From assembly GCF_026342405.1 (NCBI RefSeq), contig NZ_JAPEMU010000001.1, forward strand, positions 372,001 to 436,000: 64,000 bases of DNA, in the 5' to 3' direction. A program made the position numbers and the translations under genes. Positions 17,752-26,982 of the stretch are shown here, piece after piece. Under the pieces are notes generated by a model that was given only the letters and a program-made list of their open reading frames with translations, was not told where the DNA came from and ran no database searches. This DNA is from Kitasatospora sp. NBC_00240 (GTDB lineage Bacteria; Actinomycetota; Actinomycetes; Streptomycetales; Streptomycetaceae). The number at the start of each line of letters is the position of its first letter. Within the stretch, counting starts at the first letter, position 1.

Positions 17752-19863
17752 GTGCAGGAAATGGTCAAGGGTGCCAACGTCGGGCTCGCCACACTGGGCG
17801 AGAGCATCGACTCCCTCATCGTGAGCCTCGGCTGGACCAGCCCGGCCGGTGACGGTGACGCCGACGTGTCGGTGCTGCTGCTTGCCGGGGACGGCAAGGT
17901 CCGGAGCAACGACGACTTCTTCTTCTACAACAACCCGGCCGCCTCGGACGGCAGTGTGCAACTTCTGGGCCAAACCCCGACCGAGGACGGCAGCGAGGAC
18001 CGCATCCAGCTCGACCTGACGGCGGTGCCCTCCGACGTCGAGCGCCTCGTGATCGCGGCAAGCCGACACCAGCGCGCGGTGTTCGGCCAGTTGGAGAACC
18101 TCCGGCTCGGTCTCGCCGACAGCACCGGCGAACACCTGCTCGGCTTCTCCATCGCGGACGCGAGCCTGGAGAGCGCGTTCGTCTTCGGCGAGATCTACCG
18201 CCGCGGCCCCGAGTGGAAGTTCCGCGCGGTCGGGCAGGGCTACGACACCGGCCTCGCGGGGCTGGCCACCGATTTCGGCATCGAGATCGACGACGATGCG
18301 GAAGCCGATCCCGACAGCGGCCCCGCGGCGGACGGCGCCACCGGGTCGGTCGCCGGCCCACCCGCCGACGGCTCCGGAGCAGCGGACCGCCCCGATCCGG
18401 CCACCACCCCCCACCGCTCGGACGACGAGGCCTCCGTGACCGGCCGTACGTCGACCGACGCCAAGAACCTGCTCCCCACCCGGGCCGCGGGCGTGGCCGC
18501 GGAGCCGGCCGCCCCGAAGCGGCTGCAGACCGCCAGGCGGAAGGTCACGCTGCCCCGGGAGCCGAAGAAATCCCTGGCCGAGAACGACGCCTGGCGGTCG
18601 GCCAGGCTGTTCCCCGCCACGACGCTCAAAAGCGACCGGGAACGCGAAGTGCGGGCGACCTCCGTGCTGCTCTCCGTGATGGCGCAGGTGCCGGAGTTCG
18701 GCCGGCGGCTCACCGCGGCCTTCGGGGCGCCCGCCGGTCGGATGGAGACCTTCACCGAAGTCTCGCTGCCGCACGGCGACTCGCCCAAGCGCCCCGACGG
18801 GGTGATCCGGGTCGAACGCGCGGGCCGGCTCTGGACGGCCCTGGTGGAGAGCAAGACCAACGGCAACCCGTTGAAGGCCGAGCAGGTCCAGGACTACATG
18901 GACATCGCCGCCCGACGCGGCTACGAGGCGGTGATCACGCTCTCCAACGACGTCGCGCTCGAGGGGAGCCCGCTCGTCCCGGTCAAGGTCGACGGCCGCC
19001 GCAAGCACAAGGTGTCGCTCTGGCACCTCTCCTGGGCCGAGGTCGCCTACCAGGCGAAGATGCTGATCCGCCACGAAGGCGTCGTCAACCCGGCCCATGC
19101 CTGGCTGCTGCAGGAACTGCTGCACTACCTCCAGCACGACAACTCGGGCTGCCACGGCTTCCAGAACATGGGTCCGGCCTGGGTCCCGGTACGAAACGGG
19201 ATCGACGACGAGACGCTCTGCCAGGGGGACGAGCGCGCCACCCAGGTCATCGAGAGCTGGGAGCGGCTGGTTCGCCAGGTCTGCCTCCAACTCGGCGGCG
19301 AGCTGGGGGTGAAGGTCCTGCCGGTGCAGCGGAGCCGCCGTGGTGAGGACCCGCGGGCCCGGCGGGCGGCCCTCGCCGACAGCCTCTGCGCAGACGGCCG
19401 ACTGCACGCGGAGATCAGGATCGAGGACGCCGTCGGCAACCTCTCCATCGTCGCGGACCTGAGGGTCGGCAAACTGCGGACTTCGGTCGAGATCCCCTCC
19501 CCGGAGCAGGGCTACCCGCTCAGCTGGGTCAAGCGGCTGGTCCGGCAGCTTGCCGAGGCGCCGGCCGATCTGCATGTCGAGACGCTGACCGACGGCGCCC
19601 TGCCCGGCCCCCGGGGGACGTTGGAGAGGCTGCGGCCTGAACCGGGCGACCTGCTGCCCAAGGACGCCTCCCGGATCACCGGGTTCCGGTTGACCCTGGC
19701 CAAGAGTGTCGGGAGTACCCGCGGCAATGCCGAGACGGGCTTCATCCGGACCGTCGACGCCGCCGTCGAGCGGTTCCACACCGGGATCGTGACCCGGCTG
19801 GACCGCCGGGCGATCCGGCGCCCGACCGGTGACGCCGCGCCGCCCGGCACCACTGCGAACTGA
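17752..19863 (+). CDS. TerD-domain stress protein fused to a PD-(D/E)XK nuclease-like domain
   Basis: 703 residues. Residues 1-180 form a TerD domain (LGWTSPAGDGDADVSVLLL, DDFFFYNNP, EDRIQLDLTAVPSDVERLVIAAS, GEIYRRGPEWKFRAVGQGYD), with the acidic residues that bind calcium in TerD proteins. A Pro/Ala/Asp linker (about 185-275) follows. Residues 300-420 contain Glu336, Asp349 (RPDGVI), then Glu366-Ser-Lys368 (VESKT), the pattern of a PD-(D/E)XK nuclease, and an alpha/beta layout to match (QVQDYMDIAARRGYEAVITLSN). Residues 420-703 are an uncharacterised domain with SGCHGFQNMG. GTG start, poly-G ribosome site seven bases upstream. TerD-nuclease links have been proposed for Ter stress systems; nuclease activity here is inferred from residues only. 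Confidence 0.75.
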   Translation: MQEMVKGANVGLATLGESIDSLIVSLGWTSPAGDGDADVSVLLLAGDGKVRSNDDFFFYNNPAASDGSVQLLGQTPTEDGSEDRIQLDLTAVPSDVERLVIAASRHQRAVFGQLENLRLGLADSTGEHLLGFSIADASLESAFVFGEIYRRGPEWKFRAVGQGYDTGLAGLATDFGIEIDDDAEADPDSGPAADGATGSVAGPPADGSGAADRPDPATTPHRSDDEASVTGRTSTDAKNLLPTRAAGVAAEPAAPKRLQTARRKVTLPREPKKSLAENDAWRSARLFPATTLKSDREREVRATSVLLSVMAQVPEFGRRLTAAFGAPAGRMETFTEVSLPHGDSPKRPDGVIRVERAGRLWTALVESKTNGNPLKAEQVQDYMDIAARRGYEAVITLSNDVALEGSPLVPVKVDGRRKHKVSLWHLSWAEVAYQAKMLIRHEGVVNPAHAWLLQELLHYLQHDNSGCHGFQNMGPAWVPVRNGIDDETLCQGDERATQVIESWERLVRQVCLQLGGELGVKVLPVQRSRRGEDPRARRAALADSLCADGRLHAEIRIEDAVGNLSIVADLRVGKLRTSVEIPSPEQGYPLSWVKRLVRQLAEAPADLHVETLTDGALPGPRGTLERLRPEPGDLLPKDASRITGFRLTLAKSVGSTRGNAETGFIRTVDAAVERFHTGIVTRLDRRAIRRPTGDAAPPGTTAN

Positions 19864-20291
19864 TCGTCGCCCATCCGCGACCCGCCCACCCGGACGAACC
19901 GCCTCGGCCGGACGCGGCGCGGGAACCCGTGCGAGGCATGGCCAGGGACCAGCGAACCGACCCCGACAGGACCACTTCACCCGGACCACGCCGGCCGGCC
20001 AGGCCGCCGGGTCGGGACGCCGGCAGGCCGGGTTCACCGCCGCCCCCGACAGCGTCGGAGGTGTACGGGCGGCCTGGGACTGCACGTGGTGGCCGCCCTC
20101 TGCGGGCCGGTCCGGGTCACCCTCGACCCGGGCAGCGGCAAGACCGTGCACGCCCGGCTCCCGTACCGCCGGCCGGCGGCCCCCGCCTTCGGTGCCGTCG
20201 CGGCCGCTCCCCCGGCCCGCCGTCGGACCTGGTGACACCGGGTGCCCGGCGCGGTGACCGCCGACGGCGCCGTGCCGCCGCCGCAGGACGG
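19864..20291. other. Intergenic region with a possible gene remnant
   Basis: No intact gene. On the plus strand at 20071-20226 the frame reads GGLGLHVVAALCG, a gap, then GSGKTVHARLPYR and a stop, which resembles the G2 box end of an RsbW-type histidine-kinase-like ATPase (GRGLxxVxALA...GKTVW). Nothing upstream in any frame continues the domain, so if real it is a 50-residue fossil. Low confidence. Confidence 0.25.
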
Positions 20292-21461
20292 CTACAGCCA
20301 GTCGCGGCGCTTGAAGACGACATACAGGCCCGCGCAGACCAACCCCATCAGGCCGATCGCGAAGGGGTAGCCGAAGGCCCATTGGAGCTCCGGCATGGTC
20401 GAGAAGTTCATCCCGTAGACGGTGCCGATCAGGGTCGGGGCGAACAGGATGGCCGCCCAGGCGGAGATCTTCTTGATCTCGTCGTTCTGGGCGTGCCCCG
20501 CCTCGGCGAGCTGCTTCATCTCCTCGTTCTGGGCCTGGGAGACCAGGGTGGCGTTGACAGTGAGGATGTTCTGCAGCATCTGGCGGAAGCCGTCCACCCG
20601 CTCGGCGGCGTAGGTGGCGTGGTCGGCGACGTCGCGCAGGTAGCGCTGGAGTTCCTCGTCGGTGCCGTACTTGCCGAAGCCGGCCTCCAGGTTCTTCATG
20701 ATGTCCAGCAGCGGCCGGGTGGCCCGCTGGAACTCGATGACCTCGCGGGAGAGTTCGTAGATGCGCCGGGAGACCTTGGGGTCGCCGCCGAAGACCTCGG
20801 TCTCGATCTCGTCGATGTCGTGCTGAAGCCCGGCGATCACCGGCGCGTAGCCGTCGACGACAGCGTCCAGAACGGCGTAGAGGACGGCTTCGGGCCCGAG
20901 CGCCAGCAGTTCGGGGTCGCCCTCCAGGCGCCGGCGCACCGCGGAGAGGTCCGGGGACTGGGAGTGGCGCACGGTGAGCACGAAGTCGGGGCCGACGAAG
21001 AGGTGGATCTCCCCGAAGTCCACCTCCTCGACGTCGTCGAGGTAGCGGGCGGCGCGCAGGACGACGAAGAGGGTGTCGCCGTAGCGCTCCAGCTTGGGAC
21101 GCTGGTGGGCGACGATGGCGTCCTCGACGGCCAGCTCGTGCAGGCCGAACCGCTCCGCGGCCTCCAGCAGTTGGGCGTCCGCCGGGCGGAACAGGCCGAT
21201 CCAGGCCATGGTGCCGGGCTTGCCGGGCAGCTCACGGTAGATGTCGGACAGGGTGGCCGGGGTCCCGGTGCGGCGGCCCGCGCGGTAGACGGCGGCGTCG
21301 ACCACGGAGCGTTCCAGCGAGACGGTGTCCGCCTTGGGCTCGGGCCTCGGGTCCATCGAGTGCTCGGGAGCGGGCACGGGTGGCGCGCCGGCCTCCCCGG
21401 TGGCGGGACGGCTGAACGGACGCTTGCTCGCGCGCACGGCGCGCACACGCCAGTCGGACAT
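20292..21461 (-). CDS. corA: CorA family magnesium/cobalt channel
   Basis: 389-residue CorA transporter. Long cytoplasmic N-terminal alpha/beta domain and helical stalk, then two C-terminal transmembrane helices with the signature YGMNF (GTVYGMNFSTMP) in the loop and the basic C terminus FKRRDWL. The protein should form a pentameric Mg2+ channel in the cell membrane. The start at MSDWRV is chosen because GGAGG lies eight bases before it. A 370-base leader precedes the gene and carries an M-box magnesium riboswitch, which fits direct Mg2+ control. Confidence 0.93.
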   Translation of the reverse strand: MSDWRVRAVRASKRPFSRPATGEAGAPPVPAPEHSMDPRPEPKADTVSLERSVVDAAVYRAGRRTGTPATLSDIYRELPGKPGTMAWIGLFRPADAQLLEAAERFGLHELAVEDAIVAHQRPKLERYGDTLFVVLRAARYLDDVEEVDFGEIHLFVGPDFVLTVRHSQSPDLSAVRRRLEGDPELLALGPEAVLYAVLDAVVDGYAPVIAGLQHDIDEIETEVFGGDPKVSRRIYELSREVIEFQRATRPLLDIMKNLEAGFGKYGTDEELQRYLRDVADHATYAAERVDGFRQMLQNILTVNATLVSQAQNEEMKQLAEAGHAQNDEIKKISAWAAILFAPTLIGTVYGMNFSTMPELQWAFGYPFAIGLMGLVCAGLYVVFKRRDWL

Positions 21462-21831
21462 GGCAGGAACCTCCACAGGTGGATGTCCGCCGCGAACACA
21501 CCGGGCGACGCCCGCTGCGGCAGGCGTCGCCGGGGCACCGGCGGGGCAGCGCCGCCACCGTCCGGCGCACGCCGGGGCGGCCTTCGCCGGCCGGGCACGG
21601 TCAGCGCCGGGCGGTGCGGGAGGGCCGTAGGGCGTACGGGGACGGGCGCGCGGTGCGGGGGGACGAGGAGCACGTTCGGGGGCGGGGCCGACTTCGGCCC
21701 GGACTACTGGACTCCACCGCTCTCACCTCCCTGCCGTCGGGCACCCGTTCGGGGGCGCCGGATCGCGGCGGTCAGGGGAGGCCCCGCCTCGCCCGCGCGC
21801 AGGGCGCGCCGGGAAGTGGGCGGGCACCCCT
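21462..21831 (-). other. Long leader between M-box and corA
   Basis: 370 bases of untranslated leader with several GC hairpins and no supported gene on either strand. The expression platform of the riboswitch probably lies in the part nearest the aptamer. Confidence 0.4.
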
Positions 21832-21995
21832 GAACTCGTCAGAGCTTTGGCACGCCACGGCGTAGCACCCGGGGGTGCAGCCACTTGGGGTCACCCCTTA
21901 GGCCGGGGAGACCTGTCCTGAACCTGGGCGTCTCTCGACGTCGTGGGGTCAGTGGCCTGTGTCCGTGGCGACGCCTCACCGAACGAGGTGCCTTC
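21832..21995 (-). ncRNA. M-box (ykoK-type) magnesium riboswitch
   Basis: Read on the minus strand the segment contains the M-box core elements in order: a GGTGAGGC block after CTCGTT, GGCCACTGACCCC, the hallmark GTCGAGAGACGCC (complement at 21929-21941), an internal hairpin with GGGTGACCCC, and the closing GTGCCAAAGCTCTGACGAG. Order and spacing match the Rfam M-box (RF00380) as I know it. It lies upstream of and in the same direction as corA, so it would shut corA expression when Mg2+ is plentiful. Confidence 0.82.
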
Positions 21996-22083
21996 ACAAC
22001 TTCGCCCAGCTTAGCCCCGCCGGGCGCCGGCGGGACGCAGGAGGGCGCGCGAGCATCGTCCCGGCGCCCCTCGCAGCCCGTAC

Positions 22084-22154
22084 CTGCCCCGCGCCTGCCC
22101 CGCGCCTGCCCCGCGCCGGACCGGCACCGGACCTGCCTGCCTGCCTGCCTGCCC
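22084..22154. repeat. Short tandem repeats (11-bp x3 and CTGC x5)
   Basis: CTGCCCCGCGC repeated three times from 22084, then a CTGC tetranucleotide run at about 22133-22154, in the gap between the riboswitch and the DUF3048 gene. Typical slippage products. Confidence 0.7.
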
Positions 22155-22337
22155 CGTGTGCCTGCCGGGCACCGGAACGCCGCACCGGACGGCACCGAGC
22201 GGGTCGGGCCTGGCTTCCCGCGTCGCCCGAGGACGGAACCACCCGCGGGGCCCGTCTCGTCTTCCCGGGTACAGCATTCCGGACCAGCAGCAGCCCCGCC
22301 CGTGAACCGGCGCCGCTGCCCGGAGGTGATCCCGCAG

Positions 22338-23432
22338 ATGAAGACCTTCGAACGCGTCCTGGCCGGCTGGCGGTCCCTGCCGCTCGCCCACCGGGTCGGC
22401 ACCGTCCTCCTCGCCGGAGCCGCCGTCGCCCTCGCGGTGGTGCTCACCCTCGCCGGCGGCCGGTCGCCGCTGCCGGTGGACACCGTTCCACCGGCCGTCC
22501 CCGCGGCCCCGCCCGGCAGCCCTTCGCCGTCCGGCGGCCCGTCACCGTCCGTCGGCCCCGGGACGTCCGGTACAGCGGTCTCGCCCCTCACCGGGCTCCC
22601 GGGCGGGACGGGCCGGATCATCGCCGTGAAGATCGACAACATCGTGAACGCCCGCCCGCAGACCGGCCTCGACGCGGCCGACGTGGTCTACGCGATCGAG
22701 GTCGAGGGCGGCATCTCGCGCTTCCTGGCGGTCTACGACTCCGACCACCTGCCGCCGGGCGACACCGTCGGCCCGGTCCGCAGCGCCCGGGAGAGCGACC
22801 TCGAAATCCTCCAGCAGTACGGGAGGGCGGCCTTCGTGTACTCCGGGGCGCAGAGCAGGTTCCTGCCGGTGCTGGACCGCGCCGACGTCTTCAACCGCTC
22901 CCCGCTGCAGAGCGACTCGTTCTTCCGCGGCACCTCCAGGCCCGCGCCCTACAACGAGTACGTGGTGCCCTCGGGCATCCTGCGCGCCTCGCCGGACGCG
23001 GCGACGGCGCGCGACATCGGTTTCCGGTTCGGCGACCCGCCGACCGGCGGCGTCCCGGCCGACAGCTTCGGCGCGCGGATGCCGGCGGCCTCGTTCACCT
23101 TCAACTGGTCCGCGACCGCGGGCAGGTACCTGGTGGCGCTGGACGGCAAGCCGGCCCGGACGACGGACGGCGGGCAGCTGGGGGCGCCGACCGTCGTGGT
23201 CCAGCGGGTGGACGAACGCACCTCGCCCCTCGGACTCCGGGACTCCGCCGGCCACCTGGTGCCCTTCGCCCCGACCGTGGGCAGCGGCGAGGCGGTGGTC
23301 CTCCGGGACGGCAGGGCCTACCAGGGCACCTGGTCCCGGACCGGACCGGACGCCGGCACCACGTTCTCGTACGCGGGGCAGCCGATGACCTTCCACCCCG
23401 GCCAGGTCTGGGTCGTACTGGAGCCCCGCTGA
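22338..23432 (+). CDS. Secreted DUF3048 protein (lipid-modified or anchored)
   Basis: 364 residues. An N-terminal membrane segment (residues 18-42, VGTVLLAGAAVALAVVLTLAGG) is followed by a Pro/Ser-rich linker (45-78). The DUF3048 domain covers 80-230 (PLTGLP, VKIDNIVNARPQTGLDAADVVYAIEVEGGISRFLA as split motifs, VGPVRSARESD, SGAQSR). The DUF3048 C-terminal domain covers 240-364, ending in FHPGQVWVVLEPR. Excellent ribosome site GGAGGTGAT at 22322-22330, seven bases before ATG. This family is exported in Gram-positive bacteria (YerB-like); its role is unknown, possibly cell-wall associated. Confidence 0.85.
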   Translation: MKTFERVLAGWRSLPLAHRVGTVLLAGAAVALAVVLTLAGGRSPLPVDTVPPAVPAAPPGSPSPSGGPSPSVGPGTSGTAVSPLTGLPGGTGRIIAVKIDNIVNARPQTGLDAADVVYAIEVEGGISRFLAVYDSDHLPPGDTVGPVRSARESDLEILQQYGRAAFVYSGAQSRFLPVLDRADVFNRSPLQSDSFFRGTSRPAPYNEYVVPSGILRASPDAATARDIGFRFGDPPTGGVPADSFGARMPAASFTFNWSATAGRYLVALDGKPARTTDGGQLGAPTVVVQRVDERTSPLGLRDSAGHLVPFAPTVGSGEAVVLRDGRAYQGTWSRTGPDAGTTFSYAGQPMTFHPGQVWVVLEPR

Positions 23433-23466
23433 GGGGAGCCCGGCCGGGCGGACCGGGCCGACCGCC

Positions 23467-23548
23467 GTCGGCCGGCCCGGACGGGAGGCGAGGACGGGAC
23501 GTCGGCCGGCCCGGACGGGAGGCGAGGACGGGACGTCGGCCGGCCCGG
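23467..23548. repeat. 34-bp tandem repeat, 2.4 copies
   Basis: Units at 23467-23500 and 23501-23534 are identical; a 14-base third copy follows. Each starts GTCGGCCGGCCCGG, itself a palindrome-rich block that can form a hairpin, so the array may also terminate transcription between converging genes. Confidence 0.85.
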
Positions 23549-23596
23549 CCGGGCGGTCGACGGCCCGCCGACGAGGGCGTGCGGTTCGACCGGGCC

Positions 23597-24391
23597 TCAG
23601 CCGATGAACCCCAGGGCGCCGAGGGCGGCCACCCCGCCCAGGCCCATGAAGACCGGCATCAGGACCTTCATCTCCACCCAGCTGCCGGCCCGGAAGCGCA
23701 TACCCTTCGGCGGGCCGATCGGGTACCAGCGCTTGCGTCCGATCGGGATCGGCCACAGGACCGGGCAGCCGGAGACGGTCAGCGCGTCGCCGAGGCAGTG
23801 CACGAGCGCGCCCAGCACGATCGGCAGGCCGATCCACAGGTACTGCTGGCCGGGGTCGGTGAACAGCCAGTCCGAGCCGTTGCCGGGCTTGTCGAGGGTC
23901 TCGGCAAGCATCCAGGCACTGGCCGCGCCGAGCAGCCAGACCAGCACGTCGCTGGAGGCCCGGGCGTGCCGCCAGAGCAGGCCCTCGATGGCCAGCACCA
24001 TGTGGACGAAGAGCACCGCGAGCACACCCCAGCGGCCGCCGTACACGGCGATCGCGGCCGCGCCGGCCCCGCAGAGCACCGCCCAGACCCAGGTGTGGGT
24101 CAGCGTGCGGTGACCGCCGTTGCGGCGGGGGTCGCCCTTCCCCCGGGTCGACTTGTAGGCCGCGTACGACAGCTTGTCGACGACCTCGCACAGCGTGCGC
24201 GACACGGGCCCGAAGGCCCGCGATATGGTCGCGGCCTTGTGGTCCAGGTCGGGGGCCAGTGCCGCTCCGGCGCAGATCAGCGCGCCCGCGAGGAGCACGG
24301 GCCAGGGCATCGGCCGGTCCAGCGCGGCCGAGGCCGCCCCCGCCATCAGCCAGGCCGCTGCGCCGGACAGCGCGTGCGCCGGTCCCATCAT
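23597..24391 (-). CDS. YdjM-family membrane-bound metal-dependent hydrolase
   Basis: 264 residues with about six hydrophobic segments. Metal-binding motifs typical of the YdjM/LexA-regulated DUF457 family are visible: MGPAHALSGAAAW (His at the start), LAPDLDHKAATIS (Asp-x-Asp-His), GHRTLTHT (His-Arg-x-x-x-His) and HCLGDALT (His-x-x-x-Asp). Such proteins resemble phospholipase C-like zinc hydrolases in the membrane. Start at ATG 24391 chosen for GGAG six bases upstream. Followed on the same strand by nothing close. Substrate unknown. Confidence 0.85.
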   Translation of the reverse strand: MMGPAHALSGAAAWLMAGAASAALDRPMPWPVLLAGALICAGAALAPDLDHKAATISRAFGPVSRTLCEVVDKLSYAAYKSTRGKGDPRRNGGHRTLTHTWVWAVLCGAGAAAIAVYGGRWGVLAVLFVHMVLAIEGLLWRHARASSDVLVWLLGAASAWMLAETLDKPGNGSDWLFTDPGQQYLWIGLPIVLGALVHCLGDALTVSGCPVLWPIPIGRKRWYPIGPPKGMRFRAGSWVEMKVLMPVFMGLGGVAALGALGFIG

Positions 24392-24524
24392 GGCGTTCTC
24401 CACCCCTCAGTAGGTCGCAGGGGCCGATCGGCACCTGACGGTGCGGCAGCCTATCCCTCCGTGATCTTCCCCGGCACACGCCCCCGGCCTGCCGGCGTCC
24501 CGCTCCCCCGCCGGGCCCGCCCGG

Positions 24525-25154
24525 CTACCGGTCGGACGCCGGCAGGTCGGCGGCCCCGAAGCCCACCGAGAAGCGTGCGCACCAGATCACCGCGCTGTGC
24601 AGGCGGGTGAGATCGGTGCCGGCGGGGACGGCGTAGTTCTGGTTGCCGAGGTTCCCCTTGAGCCGGCCGAGTTCGACCGGGGCGTCGCCCAGGGAGTCCA
24701 GCTTCGACTCGGCCGCCGGCGCCGCCGAGAGGTAGACCCGGACGTCGGGGCCCTCGGAGGTCCGCAGGTTCTCCAGGCGCAGCACCGTGCTGCCGTCCGC
24801 GAGGCGGACCAGACGGGCGGTCCCGGTGGTGGGGTGCTCGCCGGACTGGAAGGACCCGCCGGCCGAAGAGGCCGACTCGGCCGGCCCGGGCCCCGACGGC
24901 GAGGGTGACGACGAGGGTGACGGCGACGGCGACGAGTACGACGAGGGTGACGCGCCGCCCGCAGGGGTGCCGGCGGCCGGCGTGGCGAGGGGCGCGGCGC
25001 CGGCCGGCGGCGCCTCGTCGACCCTGGTGCTGGTGAACGCCTTCCAGGGCTGGAAGAGGTACAGGCCGAAGCCGCCGGCCAGCAGCACGAGGACGGCGAC
25101 CGGCAGCGGCCACCGGCGAGGACGGCGGACGGACAGCGGCGGACGAGCGGACAT
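24525..25154 (-). CDS. DM13-domain protein, membrane anchored
   Basis: 209 residues: cytoplasmic Arg-rich start, one transmembrane helix (residues 15-33), a long Ser/Pro/Gly-rich extracellular linker (50-105) and a C-terminal DM13 domain (106-205) with the conserved LVRLADGSTVLRLENLRTSEGPDVRVYLS split motif and a single Cys in IWCARFSV. DM13 domains are proposed redox or electron-transfer modules with an essential cysteine. Start ATG with GGAGG five bases upstream. Lies 163 bases downstream of the permease on the same strand. Confidence 0.85.
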   Translation of the reverse strand: MSARPPLSVRRPRRWPLPVAVLVLLAGGFGLYLFQPWKAFTSTRVDEAPPAGAAPLATPAAGTPAGGASPSSYSSPSPSPSSSPSPSGPGPAESASSAGGSFQSGEHPTTGTARLVRLADGSTVLRLENLRTSEGPDVRVYLSAAPAAESKLDSLGDAPVELGRLKGNLGNQNYAVPAGTDLTRLHSAVIWCARFSVGFGAADLPASDR

Positions 25155-25317
25155 CTCAGCCTCCAGGAGCGCGCAGCACTCTGCTGCCTGCGCCCATGGA
25201 TACACCGCGCCCGGCGGCCGCCGGGGCCGCCGGGCACGGCCGTAAGGATTCGACAATGCCTGGCCGGGCGGGCAGTTCAGCGGGTCGGCCCCGGTACGTC
25301 GCCCCGGCGCGTGCGGG

Positions 25318-26982
25318 TCAGCCGCCCAACGGCGCCGTCGCCGGCAGCACGTGGTCGCCGACCTTGTCGGTACTCAGGCAGAGCGAGCAGACCACCGCGT
25401 CATGGGTGGGACAGGCCGCGAGGTCCGGTCGCTCGAACTCCTGCCGGCAGACGTGGCACTCGTACGTCGCGGCGCTGGGGTTGCCGTCGGCGTCCAGGTG
25501 CGGTGCGTCGATCCCGTCGGTGGTGCGCCGCAGGTAGTACCGGCCCCCGGTCAGGGCGGCCGTCAGCGGGGTGAGGACGAAGGCGATCAGCGCCGCCGCG
25601 ACCGGCGAGTACGGCTGGAGGGTGTCGCCCAGGGCGTGGAAGTACATGGCGATCGAGAGGCCGGACGCGGCGACGAAGGAGACCAGCCCCACCGGGTTGA
25701 CCGGGTGGAGCATGCCCCGGCGGAACTCGGGTGCCCGCGGGGAGAGTTTCAGCAGGTACTTGTTGACCATGATGTCGGTGGCCACCGTGACGATCCAGGC
25801 GATGGCGCAGTTGGAGTAGAAGCCCAGGATGCTGTTGAGGAAGCTGAACATGTCGGCCTCCATCAGGATCAGCGCGAAGGCGAGGTTGACCAGGACGAAC
25901 ACCATCCGCCCCGGGTAGTGCCTGGTGACCCGGGTGAAGGAGTTGGTCCACGCCAGCGATCCCGAGTAGGCGTTGGTCACGTTGATCTTGATCTGGCTGA
26001 TCACCACCAGCGCCACCGCCAGCGGGACCACCAGCCAGGACGGCATCATCGCGTCGAAGGCGCCGGTGAACTGCCGGATCGGCTCGGTGGCCGCCGTCGG
26101 GCCGGCCTCGGCCAGGATGTAGACCGCCAGGAAGACCCCGATCGCCTGCTTCAGCGCGCCCAGCACCACCCAGCCGGGGCCGGCCATCACCACGGCCGTC
26201 CACCAGGCGCGCCGGTTGGCCGCGGTCTTCGGCGGCATGAAGCGCAGGTAGTCGATCTGCTCCCCGATCTGGGCGATCAGCGACAGGCACACGCCCGCGC
26301 CCAGCAGCACCTGGCCGGTGCTCATCCCGCCGCCGTCGTCCGAGCCCCCGTAGGAGAGGAAGCGGTCCACCGTGCCCGGGTCCGAGGCGACCAGGTACAC
26401 CAGCGGACCGACCATCAGCAGCAGCCAGAACGGTGTCGTCCAGACCTGGAGCTTGCTCAGCGCCTTCATCCCGTGGACCACCAGCGGGATGACCATCAGG
26501 GTGGAGACCAGGTACCCCAGCCACAGCGGCAGCCCGAGCCCCAGTTTCAGCCCCTGGGCCATGATCGAGCCTTCGAGCGCGAAGAAGATGAAGGTGAAGC
26601 TGGCGAAGATCACACTGGTCAGGACCGAGCCGTAGTACCCGAATCCGGAGCCCCGGGTGATCAGGTCGAGGTCGATGTTGTACCGGGCGCCGTAGTAGGC
26701 GAGCGGGATGCCGGTGACGAAGATGACCAGCGCCGCTACGAGGATCGCGGCCAGCGCGTTCCCGGTGCCGTGGGTCAGCCCGATGCCCGCGCCGATGGAG
26801 AAGTCGGCCATGTACGCGATGCCGCCCAGGGCGGTGGTCGCCACGACCATGGGCGTCCAGCGACGGTAGCTGCGGGGTGCGAAGCGCAGGGTGTAGTCGT
26901 CGAGCGTCTCGTCGGCGGCCGCCCCGGCCCGCCGGGACCCTCGGCCGCTGTCCGTGGTGGTCGGTGGTGGCTCGGTGCGCAT
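25318..26982 (-). CDS. NCS1 purine/cytosine permease family transporter with C-terminal Cys ribbon
   Basis: 554 residues with about 12 transmembrane segments in residues 45-495. Family signs include the N-terminal DYTLRFAPRSYRRW, TRGSGFGYYGS in TM3, and INVTNAYSGSLAW in TM8, the substrate-site region of NCS1 carriers. Unusually, the C-terminal cytoplasmic tail carries CHVC, then Cys, then CSLC (residues about 510-540) in the style of a zinc ribbon, before LSTDKVGDHVLP. Start ATG with AGGAGG six bases upstream. Likely takes up a nucleobase, hydantoin or allantoin-like compound; the tail could bind metal or a partner. Confidence 0.87.
   Translation of the reverse strand: MRTEPPPTTTDSGRGSRRAGAAADETLDDYTLRFAPRSYRRWTPMVVATTALGGIAYMADFSIGAGIGLTHGTGNALAAILVAALVIFVTGIPLAYYGARYNIDLDLITRGSGFGYYGSVLTSVIFASFTFIFFALEGSIMAQGLKLGLGLPLWLGYLVSTLMVIPLVVHGMKALSKLQVWTTPFWLLLMVGPLVYLVASDPGTVDRFLSYGGSDDGGGMSTGQVLLGAGVCLSLIAQIGEQIDYLRFMPPKTAANRRAWWTAVVMAGPGWVVLGALKQAIGVFLAVYILAEAGPTAATEPIRQFTGAFDAMMPSWLVVPLAVALVVISQIKINVTNAYSGSLAWTNSFTRVTRHYPGRMVFVLVNLAFALILMEADMFSFLNSILGFYSNCAIAWIVTVATDIMVNKYLLKLSPRAPEFRRGMLHPVNPVGLVSFVAASGLSIAMYFHALGDTLQPYSPVAAALIAFVLTPLTAALTGGRYYLRRTTDGIDAPHLDADGNPSAATYECHVCRQEFERPDLAACPTHDAVVCSLCLSTDKVGDHVLPATAPLGG

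Noticed and set aside
20071..20226. An anti-sigma (RsbW-like) gene
   Set aside because: Only a 50-residue G2-box-like end is readable, no start or N-terminal domain; kept as a possible fossil only.
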